From NCBI GenBank assembly GCA_023439125.1, contig JAEXOU010000006.1:1-64000 (forward strand): a stretch of 64,000 bases of DNA. Direction: 5' to 3'. How positions within the stretch are numbered: the first letter of the stretch is position 1; every line of letters starts with the position of its first letter. The position numbers were made by a program, and so were the translations under genes. Source of the stretch: Bacillota bacterium (lineage in GTDB: Bacteria > Bacillota > Clostridia > Lachnospirales > Lachnospiraceae). Below, piece after piece: positions 1-8,918 of this stretch. The notes beneath the pieces are model-generated. The model searched no databases, was not told the DNA's origin, and worked only from the letters and a program-made list of their open reading frames with translations.

Positions 1-104
<104 letters not shown>

Positions 105-358
105 AAAGTTTAATCTTTTCAGAACAAATGCTGACATCTAAGTTTGCCTTAATTGTCATCTTTGATTCCGTTTACTGATTTAGGGTTGTTTCAAATCTTT
201 CGACTTAAAACAGTTCTATTTGTTAGCCTCTTGTTTTGCAAGCAAAACTTTTACTAACCCGCCTAGTTTTTAAACTAGGAATTCTCAACGAATTTCAAGG
301 TTGTTTCACTGTTCAGTTTTCAATGTTCTGTTTTTGTTGTCTTTGCGACAGCTTGATT
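105..358 (-). other. rRNA operon leader
   Basis: This is the transcribed spacer between the innermost rrn promoter and mature 16S. It has no coding potential. It contains a small hairpin with CCTAG/CTAGG arms near 261-281 and the palindrome GTTTTGCAAGCAAAAC at 233-248. The same 16-base palindrome occurs in intergenic terminators elsewhere in this window. Leaders of this kind normally hold RNase III processing and antitermination signals; I could not place those exactly. Confidence 0.6.
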
Positions 359-387
359 ATTTTATCATAATCATCTTTGTTTGTCAA
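359..387 (-). promoter_or_regulatory. rrn promoter, innermost copy
   Basis: On the minus strand, TTGACA (382-387) is followed after exactly 17 bases by TAAAAT (359-364). The sequence around it is duplicated about 100 bp further upstream with the same flanking GCGACAGCTT segment, so the two promoters look like a tandem duplication. Confidence 0.8.
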
Positions 388-457
388 GTAATTTTTTAAA
401 GTTTTTTTAAAACTTTTTTATTTACTTGTTTTTTCTGTCTTTTGCGACAGCTTAGAT

Positions 458-486
458 ATTTTAACATGCTTATTATTATTTGTCAA
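458..486 (-). promoter_or_regulatory. rrn promoter, middle copy
   Basis: On the minus strand, TTGACA (481-486), a 17-base spacer and TAAAAT (458-463). Downstream of the -10 it carries the same GCGACAG motif as the innermost copy. Confidence 0.8.
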
Positions 487-555
487 GCAGTTTTTTTATT
501 TTTTTAAATTTTCAAAATTGTTTGCTCAATTTGATTTATTTAAAAGAACTTTGAT

Positions 556-584
556 ATGTTATCACATATCATCTAAGTTGTCAA
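556..584 (-). promoter_or_regulatory. rrn promoter, outermost copy
   Basis: On the minus strand, TTGACA (579-584), a 17-base spacer and TAACAT (556-561). It lacks the GCGACAG motif of the other two. Three stacked sigma-A promoters upstream of 16S fit a strongly expressed rRNA operon. Confidence 0.72.
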
Positions 585-644
585 ACTCCTTTTTCTGGTA
601 AAACATCTAAATATATTTCATTTACTTTTATCGAAAAAGAAGAA

Positions 645-732
645 CGGAGAAAGAGGGATTTGAACCCTCGCGCCGCGCAAACGACCTACACCCTTAGCAG
701 GGGCGCCTCTTCAGCCACTTGAGTATTTCTCC
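645..732 (-). tRNA. tRNA-Ser(GCU)
   Basis: The reverse complement folds as a class II tRNA of 88 nt. The acceptor stem is GGAGAAA/TTTCTCC with discriminator G. The anticodon loop contains GCT in the context CCCCTGCTAAGG, there is an extended variable arm, and the T arm contains GGGTTCAAATCCC. No CCA is encoded. It lies just upstream of the rRNA operon promoters and may be transcribed together with them. Confidence 0.95.
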
Positions 733-1100
733 GTATCTGAATATAAATTCAATATTCAATTTCACTAACATAAGTACGTCAGTGCAAGAAATAGTATAAC
801 AAAGGATAGTATGTTTGTCAATAACTTTTTCGCTGTTTTTGCGCAAAATAAGCTGGTAAAATATGCAAGTATACTTGGATTAATGTTCTTCTATTAATAT
901 AATCTTTTAAATCAATCATAAATTTTTTAACTCATATGATTCATGAGTCAAAAGTGCTTTACTGAGTTTAATCTGTTTTCTATCTTAAGTACTTTTGACA
1001 CCTGAATCCTTATATCTAATTATGTTCTAATATCCAAATAGGGTTATCTTTGTATAACTATTTACTATAATAGTATAACTTAAAAACTCTACTTCATACA
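733..1100. other. non-coding gap between tRNA-Ser and cysK
   Basis: AT-rich stretch with no credible ORF. The only clear structure is the inverted repeat listed at 938-1008. A weaker A/T-rich dyad lies near 1050-1080, just past the cysK stop, and could help end the cysK transcript, but it is not a convincing terminator. Confidence 0.5.
938..1008. repeat. inverted repeat with 22-base arms
   Basis: Arms at 938-959 and 987-1008 pair over 22 positions with about three mismatches or G-T pairs, around a 27-base loop. The core arm is GTCAAAAGTGCTT against AAGTACTTTTGAC. Neither side has a run of T, so it is not a standard intrinsic terminator. It could be a regulatory dyad or a decayed element. Confidence 0.6.
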
Positions 1101-2030
1101 TTAATCTAAATACATTGGGTTAGACAAATATCGTTCACCACTATCAGGAAGTAGTATAACAATTTTCTTATTCTTATATTCAGGGCGTTTTGCAAGTTCA
1201 ACAGCTGCTGATATAGTTGCACCAGAAGTTATTCCTACTAATAACCCCTCTGATTTAGCAACTGCTTTACAGAAAGTAAATGCATCTGAATCCTTAACTG
1301 TGATGATCTCATCGCATAGCTGAGTATCAAATATATCAGGAGTAAATCCAGCTCCAATTCCCTGAAGCATATGAGGTCCTGCAATCCCCTTAGTTAAAAA
1401 GGGTGATGCCTCGGGTTCGACACCAATAACCTTTATATTTGAATTTTTCTCTTTTAAGTAACGACCAGTACCAGTAATTGTTCCTCCTGTTCCAATACCA
1501 GCTATAAATACATCTATTTCTCCATCTGTGTCTTCATAAATCTCTGGACCCGTTGTTTTATAGTGTATTTCCGTATTATAAGGATTCTTAAACTGACCTG
1601 GTATATAAGAATTAGGCATCTGAGCTGCTAATTCATTCGCTTTATCAATAGCCCCTTGCATAAGTAAATTACCATCTGTTAAAACTAGTTCCGCTCCATA
1701 TGCTTTTAGCAGATTTCGTCTTTCAATACTCATTGTATCGGGCATTGTCAATATAACCCGATATCCTTTTGCTGCTGCTACAGATGCAAGTCCCACACCG
1801 GTATTACCACTAGTGGGTTCAATAATAACGGAACCTTCTTTTAATTTCCCCTGCTTTTCTGCAGCATCAATCATAGATTTGGCTACACGATCTTTTACAC
1901 TTCCGGCTGGATTAAAGTATTCTAACTTTGCTATTATACTAGCCTCAACTTTATATAACGATTGTAACTTGTGTAATTCAAGTAATGGTGTTTTTCCAAT
2001 TAACTCAGATAAGCTGTTAGCTATCTTCAT
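1101..2030 (-). CDS. cysK: cysteine synthase (O-acetylserine sulfhydrylase)
   Basis: Makes L-cysteine from O-acetylserine and sulfide with pyridoxal phosphate in the cytoplasm. The 309-aa length is typical of CysK. The PLP lysine is K46 in PAGSVKDR. The substrate loop TSGNTG is at residues 73-78, and the phosphate-binding GTGGT loop lies near residue 180. It sits 12 bp downstream of an Rrf2-family regulator on the same strand. In Bacillus and Staphylococcus the Rrf2 protein CymR is controlled by binding to CysK, so this pairing suggests a local cysteine-sensing unit (inference). Confidence 0.96.
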   Translation of the reverse strand: MKIANSLSELIGKTPLLELHKLQSLYKVEASIIAKLEYFNPAGSVKDRVAKSMIDAAEKQGKLKEGSVIIEPTSGNTGVGLASVAAAKGYRVILTMPDTMSIERRNLLKAYGAELVLTDGNLLMQGAIDKANELAAQMPNSYIPGQFKNPYNTEIHYKTTGPEIYEDTDGEIDVFIAGIGTGGTITGTGRYLKEKNSNIKVIGVEPEASPFLTKGIAGPHMLQGIGAGFTPDIFDTQLCDEIITVKDSDAFTFCKAVAKSEGLLVGITSGATISAAVELAKRPEYKNKKIVILLPDSGERYLSNPMYLD

Positions 2031-2042
2031 TGCAATTGCCCC

Positions 2043-2480
2043 CTATATTATATAGTCATTTCCCATTAATGTCTTATGTCGTTCCACTAAATCTTCTAAC
2101 GTTATATTCTCTACTACATTATCGATTGCCTTATTAATTTTATCATAAACAAAATAGGTTGCACACTCACCATAGCGCTGACATTCCTTTTCAGCTTCTG
2201 TAACACACGCGACAGGTGCAAGACTTCCTTCAATTAATTTGAGAATAGAACCAACAGTATACTCTTTTGGGTCTTTCGAAAGGCGATATCCCCCTTGTGA
2301 ACCACGTGTACTTCTAACAAAGCCAGATTTACTTAATTGCGTTATAATTTGTTCTAGATATTTATCTGAAATACCTTGTCGTTGGGATATACTTTTAATC
2401 GTTATAAATTCACCTGTATTATGAAGTGCTAAATCTAACATTAGTCGAAGTGCATACCTTCCTTTAGTTGAAATTTTCAT
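2043..2480 (-). CDS. Rrf2-family transcriptional regulator (CymR/IscR type)
   Basis: A 145-aa winged-helix regulator. The N-terminal MKISTKGRYALRLMLDLA and the GSQGGYRL wing are Rrf2 hallmarks. Three cysteines, C92, C100 and C106 (C-X7-C-X5-C), lie where IscR-type proteins hold a [2Fe-2S] cluster, though IscR spacing is X5/X5. CymR of Bacillus has no cluster, so the protein may sense iron-sulfur status, cysteine, or both. It is directly upstream of cysK, the likely target. The assignment to Rrf2 is firm; the choice between CymR and IscR function is open. Confidence 0.88.
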   Translation of the reverse strand: MKISTKGRYALRLMLDLALHNTGEFITIKSISQRQGISDKYLEQIITQLSKSGFVRSTRGSQGGYRLSKDPKEYTVGSILKLIEGSLAPVACVTEAEKECQRYGECATYFVYDKINKAIDNVVENITLEDLVERHKTLMGNDYII

Positions 2481-2519
2481 TTTTATTCACCTTCTATCAT
2501 TATTTTATTATTGTACATT

Positions 2520-3071
2520 TTAATTATTTAAGAAGTTATTTACTGCAGTTTCGTACATATTATTCCCTTTAGAATCTATTACTACGATAACAGGGAAGTC
2601 CTTTACCTTTAGTTTGCGTATTGCTTCTGTTCCAAGATCTTCATACGCTACTACTTCTGATTCTATAATACATTTAGACAATAATGCACCTGCACCGCCT
2701 ACAGCAGCAAAGTAAACAGCACCATTTTTTTTCATTGCTTCAATTACCTGAGCACTTCGTTTTCCCTTACCTATCATTCCTGATAGACCTCGATCAAGTA
2801 ACGTTGGTGTGTATTTGTCCATGCGACTACTTGTTGTTGGTCCAGCAGAACCAATTACTTGATTTTCTCTTGCTGGAGTAGGACCAAGATAGTAAATGGT
2901 TTCATTGTTTACGTCAATTGGAATTGATTCACCTTGATTAATCGATTCATACATTCTTTTATGTGCTGCATCTCTTGCTGTATATAATGTACCAGTTAGA
3001 TACACATAATCTCCTACATTAAGAGAGTTAACAACATCTTTTGTCAATGGAATGTTAATGTGTTTTTCCAC
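2520..3071 (-). CDS. fumB: fumarate hydratase, beta subunit (class I)
   Basis: The smaller subunit of the iron-sulfur fumarase, which interconverts fumarate and malate. The 183-aa protein has the conserved TARDAAHKRM and GSAGPTTSSRMD motifs of the C-terminal half of class I fumarases. It starts at GTG (minus strand) behind AAAGGAGTACCAAT. An ATG overlaps the start but is out of frame. It lies 93 bp downstream of the alpha-subunit gene, so the two form one operon. In anaerobes this enzyme serves a branched TCA pathway and aspartate/fumarate turnover. L(+)-tartrate dehydratase is a related alternative. Confidence 0.92.
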   Translation of the reverse strand: MEKHINIPLTKDVVNSLNVGDYVYLTGTLYTARDAAHKRMYESINQGESIPIDVNNETIYYLGPTPARENQVIGSAGPTTSSRMDKYTPTLLDRGLSGMIGKGKRSAQVIEAMKKNGAVYFAAVGGAGALLSKCIIESEVVAYEDLGTEAIRKLKVKDFPVIVVIDSKGNNMYETAVNNFLNN

Positions 3072-3164
3072 ATTGGTACTCCTTTCTTTCGAGTATTATT
3101 CACAATCTTATAATGTTATCCACGTTTTGCATGGATAAATATATTAAAACTACTCTTTTATAAA

Positions 3165-4007
3165 TTAAATTATTCTAGTAACATGACGATTAACATGGCA
3201 ACATATATTTACTGCTACCGGTAAACCAGCAATATGTGTTGGATAAGTCTCAATATTAACACCAAGTGCAGTTGTACTACCTCCTAAACCTCCTGGACCT
3301 ATACCTGTAGCGTTAATTTGCGCTAAAATATCTTTTTCTAATTGAGCAATATGAGGTATTTTTGAAGGCTCATCCAAATTCCTTGTTAAAGCTTTTTTTG
3401 CCAATATAGCACACTTTTCAAATGTACCTCCAACACCAACACCAATAACCATAGGTGGACATGCATTGGGACCAGCAAGCTGAACTGTTTCAACGACAGC
3501 TTTCATAACTCCTTCTGTTCCATCTGCTGGTTTTAACATAATAACCCTGCTCATATTCTCTGATCCGAACCCTTTTGGAGCAACTGTTATTTTAACATTA
3601 CTCCCTTCTACGATAGAGTAATGAATGATTCCAGGTGTATTATCTTTTGTATTTTCACGAATTAAAGGATCTCCTACTACTGACTTTCTTAAATATCCCT
3701 GCTGATATCCTTGGCCAATACCTTCATTTATCGCATCCTCTAATAATATACCTTCAAAATGAACATCTTGACCAATCTCTAAAAAAACAACTGCCATTCC
3801 AGTATCTTGACAAATTGGAATCAAATCTTCTTCTGCTATATTCATATTTTCTTCTAACTGACCTAGTATTTGTTTTCCAATGACTGATTTCTCTGAATCT
3901 TTTGAGTCTAATATTCTTTTTTTTACATCATCACATAAAACGATATTTGCTTCTATACACATTTCTTTGATGTTTTCTATGATTGAATTTGTATGTATAC
4001 TCCGCAT
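3165..4007 (-). CDS. fumA: fumarate hydratase, alpha subunit (class I, 4Fe-4S)
   Basis: A 280-aa catalytic subunit that carries the oxygen-sensitive 4Fe-4S cluster. Likely cluster ligands are C66 in PICQDTGM, C183 in GPNACPP and one of C269/C270 near the C-terminus (NICCHVNRH). The ribosome site AAAGGG lies 7 bases before the ATG. It is separate from the beta subunit, as is usual in Clostridia and unlike the fused enzyme of E. coli. Tartrate dehydratase remains an alternative, but fumarase is the common form in this context. Confidence 0.93.
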   Translation of the reverse strand: MRSIHTNSIIENIKEMCIEANIVLCDDVKKRILDSKDSEKSVIGKQILGQLEENMNIAEEDLIPICQDTGMAVVFLEIGQDVHFEGILLEDAINEGIGQGYQQGYLRKSVVGDPLIRENTKDNTPGIIHYSIVEGSNVKITVAPKGFGSENMSRVIMLKPADGTEGVMKAVVETVQLAGPNACPPMVIGVGVGGTFEKCAILAKKALTRNLDEPSKIPHIAQLEKDILAQINATGIGPGGLGGSTTALGVNIETYPTHIAGLPVAVNICCHVNRHVTRII

Positions 4008-4049
4008 AAATTTACCCTTTCAATATTAAAAGTTCACCATGTGCCTAAT

Positions 4050-4080
4050 AATAACGACAGCCGTCACCGACTGCCGTTAT
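4050..4080 (-). terminator. probable gyrA terminator
   Basis: A dyad of about 11 bp, AACGGCAGTCG against CGGCTGTCGTT read on the minus strand, starts about 10 bases past the gyrA stop and is followed by a T-rich tail (TTATTATT). The pairing includes G-T pairs and the T run is interrupted, so efficiency may be moderate. Confidence 0.6.
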
Positions 4081-4088
4081 GAAACATA

Positions 4089-6749
4089 TTAATCTTCTTC
4101 TTCCTTGTCCTTAAGAGCTCTTGATACTAATTCATCTAAACTAGAAGAATCCTCTTCAGAATCAAAATCTTCTTCCTCTTGAATGATTTCATCTTCAAAT
4201 TCATCATCTTCATTTATATTTTCATCATTCTCAACGATTACAGGAATATTTTCTTCCTCTAATTCCTTTTCTAAATTCTTAAGAACATCTTCTTCTGTAG
4301 TTTGGCTATTTTCTCGAACTTTAGCAAAGCTTGCAACACGAATATCTTTTTCTGTATCAATATTAATTAACTTAACACCTGAAGTTATTCGGCCGAGTAT
4401 ACTTATACTATTAACAGCTAATCGAATAATAATTCCCTCATTTGTTATTATAATAACTTCATTATCTTCGTTAACTGCTTTGGCACCCACAACATTTCCT
4501 GTCTTTTCGGTAATTTTATAACACTTAACTCCCTTACCACCACGTCTTTGAGGTGTAAATTCATCGATTTTAGTAAGTTTACCAAGACCAAATTCAGAAA
4601 CTGTTAACAAGTATTTACCTTGAGTATTAATCTGCATAGCAACTACTTCATCACCATCTGTGAGATTCATACCAATGACACCCATAGAGGTACGCCCTGT
4701 ACTACGAACATCTCGCTCATTAAAGCGTATGCACATACCATCCTTAGTAACTAATATGATATCTTTTTGACTATTAGTCGTCTTGACTTCAATTAATTCA
4801 TCATCCTCACGAAGATTAATTGCTTGAAGACCTGATTTACGGATATTCTGGTACTCGCGTATTTTTGTCTTTTTAACAATGCCCGATTTCGTTGCCATAA
4901 ACAGATAACGATCATCTTTATACTCTTTCAGCGTAATAATTGCAGTAATTTTTTCTTCTGGCAATAACTGAAGTAAGTTAACAATTGCTGTACCACGGGC
5001 AGTTCTTGATGACTCTGGAATTTCATATGCTTTTAGTCGATAACATCTTCCCTTATTCGTAAAGAACATTACATAATGATGGGTAGTAGTCATAAATAAA
5101 TCTTCGATGAAATCATCTTCAATCGTTTGCATTCCTTTAATACCTTTACCACCACGATGCTGACTCTTAAAATTATCGATCGTCATTCGCTTAATATAAC
5201 CAAGCTTTGTCATTGCAATTACTGTATTTTCATCTGGAATTAAGTCTTCCATGGAGATATCATATTCATCAAATCCAATGGACGTTCTTCGATCATCACC
5301 GTACTTATCACGAATAATAGATATCTCTTCACGAATAACACCAAGTAAAAGTTTTTCATCTGCAAGAATTGCTTGATATTCTGCAATTCTTTTTTCTAAC
5401 TCAGCATATTCATCTTGTAACTTTTCACGTTCCAAACCAGTTAAAGCACGAAGTCTCATATCGATAATAGCTTGTGCTTGTACATCATCAAATTGGAAAC
5501 GATTAATTAAATTCTCTTTTGCTTCTTGGCTGTTTTTTGAAGAACGTATGATATGAATAACTTCATCAATATCATCAAGTGCAATTAATAAAGCCTCTAA
5601 TATGTGAGCTCTTTCCTGTGCTTTATTTAAATCATATTGAGTTCTTCTTGTAATAACTTCCTCTTGATGCTTTAAATAAAGCTTTAACATCTCAACTAAG
5701 GTTAAAACTTTTGGCTCATTATTAACAAGTGCAAGCATAATAACGCCAAACGTGTCTTGTAGCTGAGTATGTTTGTACAATAAATTTAACATGACATTTG
5801 CATTAACATCACGACGTAACTCAATACAAATTCTCATACCTTCACGGTCTGATTCATCTCTAAGTTCAGTTATTCCATCTAATTTTTTATCACGAACAAG
5901 TTCAGCAATCTTTTCAATCAATCTTGCCTTATTAACCATGTATGGAAGTTCTGTAACTACAATTCGATGTTTACCATTTTGCATTGGCTCAATTTCTGTA
6001 ACTGCACGCACACGTATTTTACCACGTCCAGTACGATAAGCCTCTTCAATTCCTCTTGTTCCAAGAATCGATGCTCCAGTAGGAAAGTCAGGGCCCTTAA
6101 CAATTTGTAATAACTCTTCTATTGTTGTATCCTGATCATTTACTTTATTATCAATAATTTTGATGACAGCATTAATTACTTCTCTCATATTATGAGGCGG
6201 TATGTTTGTAGCCATACCAACCGCAATACCAGAAGTACCATTAACTAAAAGATTTGGAAATCTTGATGGTAAAACAACTGGTTCCTTTTCTGTTTCATCA
6301 AAGTTTGGAGAAAAATCAACTGTATTTTTATTGATATCAGATAGCATTTCCATAGAGATCTTACTCAAACGTGCTTCTGTATATCGCATTGCAGCTGCTC
6401 CATCACCATCGACAGAACCAAAATTACCATGACCATCTACTAATGGATATCTTGTCGACCAGTCCTGCGCAAGATTTACTAATGCACCATAAATAGAGCT
6501 ATCACCATGAGGATGGAATTTACCCATTGTATCACCAACAATACGCGCACACTTACGGTGTGGCTTATCTGGGCCATTATTTAACTCTATCATTGCATAT
6601 AAAATTCTACGCTGTACCGGTTTTAAACCATCTCTTACATCCGGAAGGGCTCTGGCTGCAATAACCGACATGGCATACTCGATATAGGATGTTTCCATAG
6701 TCTTTTTCAGATCCACGTCATGAACCTTATCAAAGATATTCTCGTCCAT
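4089..6749 (-). CDS. gyrA: DNA gyrase subunit A
   Basis: Breakage-reunion subunit of gyrase, which introduces negative supercoils with GyrB. The 886-aa protein has the active-site tyrosine Y123 in RYTEARLSK. The GyrA box QRRGGKG in the C-terminal pinwheel domain marks it as gyrase, not topoisomerase IV. The C-terminus is strongly acidic (EEEDFDSEEDSSS). In the quinolone region HPHGDSSIYG, S84 matches E. coli Ser83, but position 88 is glycine where E. coli has Asp87. It is 127 bp downstream of gyrB. Confidence 0.98.
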   Translation of the reverse strand: MDENIFDKVHDVDLKKTMETSYIEYAMSVIAARALPDVRDGLKPVQRRILYAMIELNNGPDKPHRKCARIVGDTMGKFHPHGDSSIYGALVNLAQDWSTRYPLVDGHGNFGSVDGDGAAAMRYTEARLSKISMEMLSDINKNTVDFSPNFDETEKEPVVLPSRFPNLLVNGTSGIAVGMATNIPPHNMREVINAVIKIIDNKVNDQDTTIEELLQIVKGPDFPTGASILGTRGIEEAYRTGRGKIRVRAVTEIEPMQNGKHRIVVTELPYMVNKARLIEKIAELVRDKKLDGITELRDESDREGMRICIELRRDVNANVMLNLLYKHTQLQDTFGVIMLALVNNEPKVLTLVEMLKLYLKHQEEVITRRTQYDLNKAQERAHILEALLIALDDIDEVIHIIRSSKNSQEAKENLINRFQFDDVQAQAIIDMRLRALTGLEREKLQDEYAELEKRIAEYQAILADEKLLLGVIREEISIIRDKYGDDRRTSIGFDEYDISMEDLIPDENTVIAMTKLGYIKRMTIDNFKSQHRGGKGIKGMQTIEDDFIEDLFMTTTHHYVMFFTNKGRCYRLKAYEIPESSRTARGTAIVNLLQLLPEEKITAIITLKEYKDDRYLFMATKSGIVKKTKIREYQNIRKSGLQAINLREDDELIEVKTTNSQKDIILVTKDGMCIRFNERDVRSTGRTSMGVIGMNLTDGDEVVAMQINTQGKYLLTVSEFGLGKLTKIDEFTPQRRGGKGVKCYKITEKTGNVVGAKAVNEDNEVIIITNEGIIIRLAVNSISILGRITSGVKLINIDTEKDIRVASFAKVRENSQTTEEDVLKNLEKELEEENIPVIVENDENINEDDEFEDEIIQEEEDFDSEEDSSSLDELVSRALKDKEEED

Positions 6750-6876
6750 TCTATTTCCTCCGTTGTTTGTAACTTATCTGATTCATAACTGCAGAAGTCT
6801 CTGCCTGTTACTACTAAATTTGTAATAATCGAAACAAAAATCTGTATCAATTATCATACACAAGTGAAATATTTTA

Positions 6877-8787
6877 TTATATATCTAAATTCTTTACATA
6901 CTTAGCATTTGCCTCAATAAACTCACGTCTAGGCTCAACATTGTCACCCATCAATGTTGTAAAAGTTACATCAACTTCTGATTTACTTTCTTCATCTATC
7001 ATTACACGTAGAAGAATTCTTTTTTCTGGATCCATCGTAGTTTCCCAGAGTTGTTCTGCATCCATTTCTCCAAGACCTTTATAACGCTGAATCTTATTAT
7101 TTTGATCACGTCCGATTTCAGTTAAAATCTTATTTAACTCATCGTCACTATAAGCATACCATTGTTGTTTTCCTTTTTCTATTTTATAAAGTGGTGGTTG
7201 TGCTAAATAAACATACCCCTGACGAATTAATTCTGGCATAAAACGATACAAGAATGTTAATAATAACGTACTAATATGGGCACCATCAACATCAGCATCT
7301 GTCATAATAATTATTTTATGATATCTAAGCTTTGAAATATCAAAATCATCAGATATTCCAGTACCAAAAGCAGTAATCATAGCCTTGATTTCATTGTTAA
7401 CAAGAATTTTATCAAGCCTTGATTTTTCTACATTAAGTATCTTACCACGTAAAGGTAGAATGGCCTGAGTTGCACGTGATCTAGCCGTTTTTGCTGAACC
7501 ACCTGCAGAATCTCCCTCTACAATGTAAATTTCACAGTTTTCTGGATTTTTGTCAGAACAATCTGCTAGTTTTCCAGGTAAACTCATTCCCTCTAATGCA
7601 GTCTTTCTTCTTGTTAAATCTCTTGCTTTTCGTGCAGCATCTCTTGCTCTTTGCGCTAAAACAGCCTTCTCTAAAATAGTTTTAGCAACTGCAGGATTTA
7701 ATTCCAGAAAATAGGTTAATTGTTCAGAAACAACACTATCTACTGCTCCTCTTGCCTCACTATTACCAAGCTTTTGCTTTGTTTGACCTTCAAACTGAGG
7801 TTCAGGTAACTTAATACTAATAATAGCTGTTAATCCTTCACGGATATCTTCACCTGATAGATTAGGCTCATTATCCTTTAGATATTTCATTTGTCTCGCA
7901 TAATCGTTAAATGTTTTTGTAATTGCATTCTTAAAGCCAGTAAAATGTGTACCACCTTCCGGAGTTGTTATATTATTTACAAAACTATAACAGTTTTCAT
8001 TATAAGTATCATTATGCTGGAGTGCTACTTCTACATAAACATTATCTTTCGTACCTTCACAATAAATGATATCAGGATATAGCACATTTTTATGTTTATT
8101 CAAATACTGTACGTATTCCTTAATACCACCTTCATAATGAAATTCTCTATCTTTTTCAACGCCCTCACGTTTATCTCTTAAAATAATTTTTAACCCTTTC
8201 GTCAAAAATGCCATTTCACGTAAACGCTGTTTTAATATCTCATAATCAAATACTGTTTCTTCAAAAACTTGTTTATCTGGTAAAAATGTAACTGTAGTAC
8301 CTGTTCGATCAGACTCACCCACTACTTGAAGTGGCTTTACTACTTTTCCACGTTCATAACGCTGTTCATATCTTTTTCCATCCAATTCTACAATAACTTC
8401 AAGCCATTCTGATAGTGCATTAACTACAGATGCACCAACACCATGCAAACCTCCGGATACTTTATATCCTCCGCCACCAAACTTTCCACCAGCATGCAAA
8501 ATTGTAAATACTACTTCAACTGTAGATATTCCCTTTTTCTTATTAATTTCAACTGGAATACCACGTCCATTATCGATAACTGTAATAGAATTATCAGGAT
8601 TAATAGAAACGTCAATTGTATCACAATAACCTGCCAAAGCTTCATCCACCGCATTGTCTACAATCTCATACACTAAGTGATGTAAACCACGACTTGATGT
8701 ACTACCGATATACATACCTGGTCGTTTACGAACAGCTTCAAGTCCCTCTAATATTTGTATTTGGTCAGCTCCGTAATCCTTACTCAT
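6877..8787 (-). CDS. gyrB: DNA gyrase subunit B
   Basis: ATPase subunit of gyrase, 636 aa. The GHKL ATP-binding fold is seen in the EIVDNAVDEALAG and DNGRGIPVE motifs near the N-terminus and GGLHGVGASVVNALS around residue 110. The TOPRIM motif EGDSAGGSAK lies near residue 420, with the acidic metal site DADVDGAH. The C-terminal YKGLGEM motif is present. Length and lack of an insert are typical of Gram-positive GyrB. It belongs to the recF-gyrB-gyrA run that flanks oriC. Confidence 0.98.
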   Translation of the reverse strand: MSKDYGADQIQILEGLEAVRKRPGMYIGSTSSRGLHHLVYEIVDNAVDEALAGYCDTIDVSINPDNSITVIDNGRGIPVEINKKKGISTVEVVFTILHAGGKFGGGGYKVSGGLHGVGASVVNALSEWLEVIVELDGKRYEQRYERGKVVKPLQVVGESDRTGTTVTFLPDKQVFEETVFDYEILKQRLREMAFLTKGLKIILRDKREGVEKDREFHYEGGIKEYVQYLNKHKNVLYPDIIYCEGTKDNVYVEVALQHNDTYNENCYSFVNNITTPEGGTHFTGFKNAITKTFNDYARQMKYLKDNEPNLSGEDIREGLTAIISIKLPEPQFEGQTKQKLGNSEARGAVDSVVSEQLTYFLELNPAVAKTILEKAVLAQRARDAARKARDLTRRKTALEGMSLPGKLADCSDKNPENCEIYIVEGDSAGGSAKTARSRATQAILPLRGKILNVEKSRLDKILVNNEIKAMITAFGTGISDDFDISKLRYHKIIIMTDADVDGAHISTLLLTFLYRFMPELIRQGYVYLAQPPLYKIEKGKQQWYAYSDDELNKILTEIGRDQNNKIQRYKGLGEMDAEQLWETTMDPEKRILLRVMIDEESKSEVDVTFTTLMGDNVEPRREFIEANAKYVKNLDI

Positions 8788-8918
8788 ATCTAGCCTCCTG
8801 TATAATAGCGTTAATTATTGCAACTATTTTTCTTAATAATCTTTAGCAGTGAATAACGCCAATAATATCACGCTGAAAAAACTTGTATATCTAATAGCTA
8901 CAATTATCTACATGTTCT

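Noticed and set aside
4183..4521. Long open frame on the plus strand opposite the gyrA C-terminus (112 codons)
   Set aside because: It mirrors the acidic, Glu/Asp-rich gyrA tail, giving a Ser/Phe-rich product; no ribosome site, and gyrA is certain.
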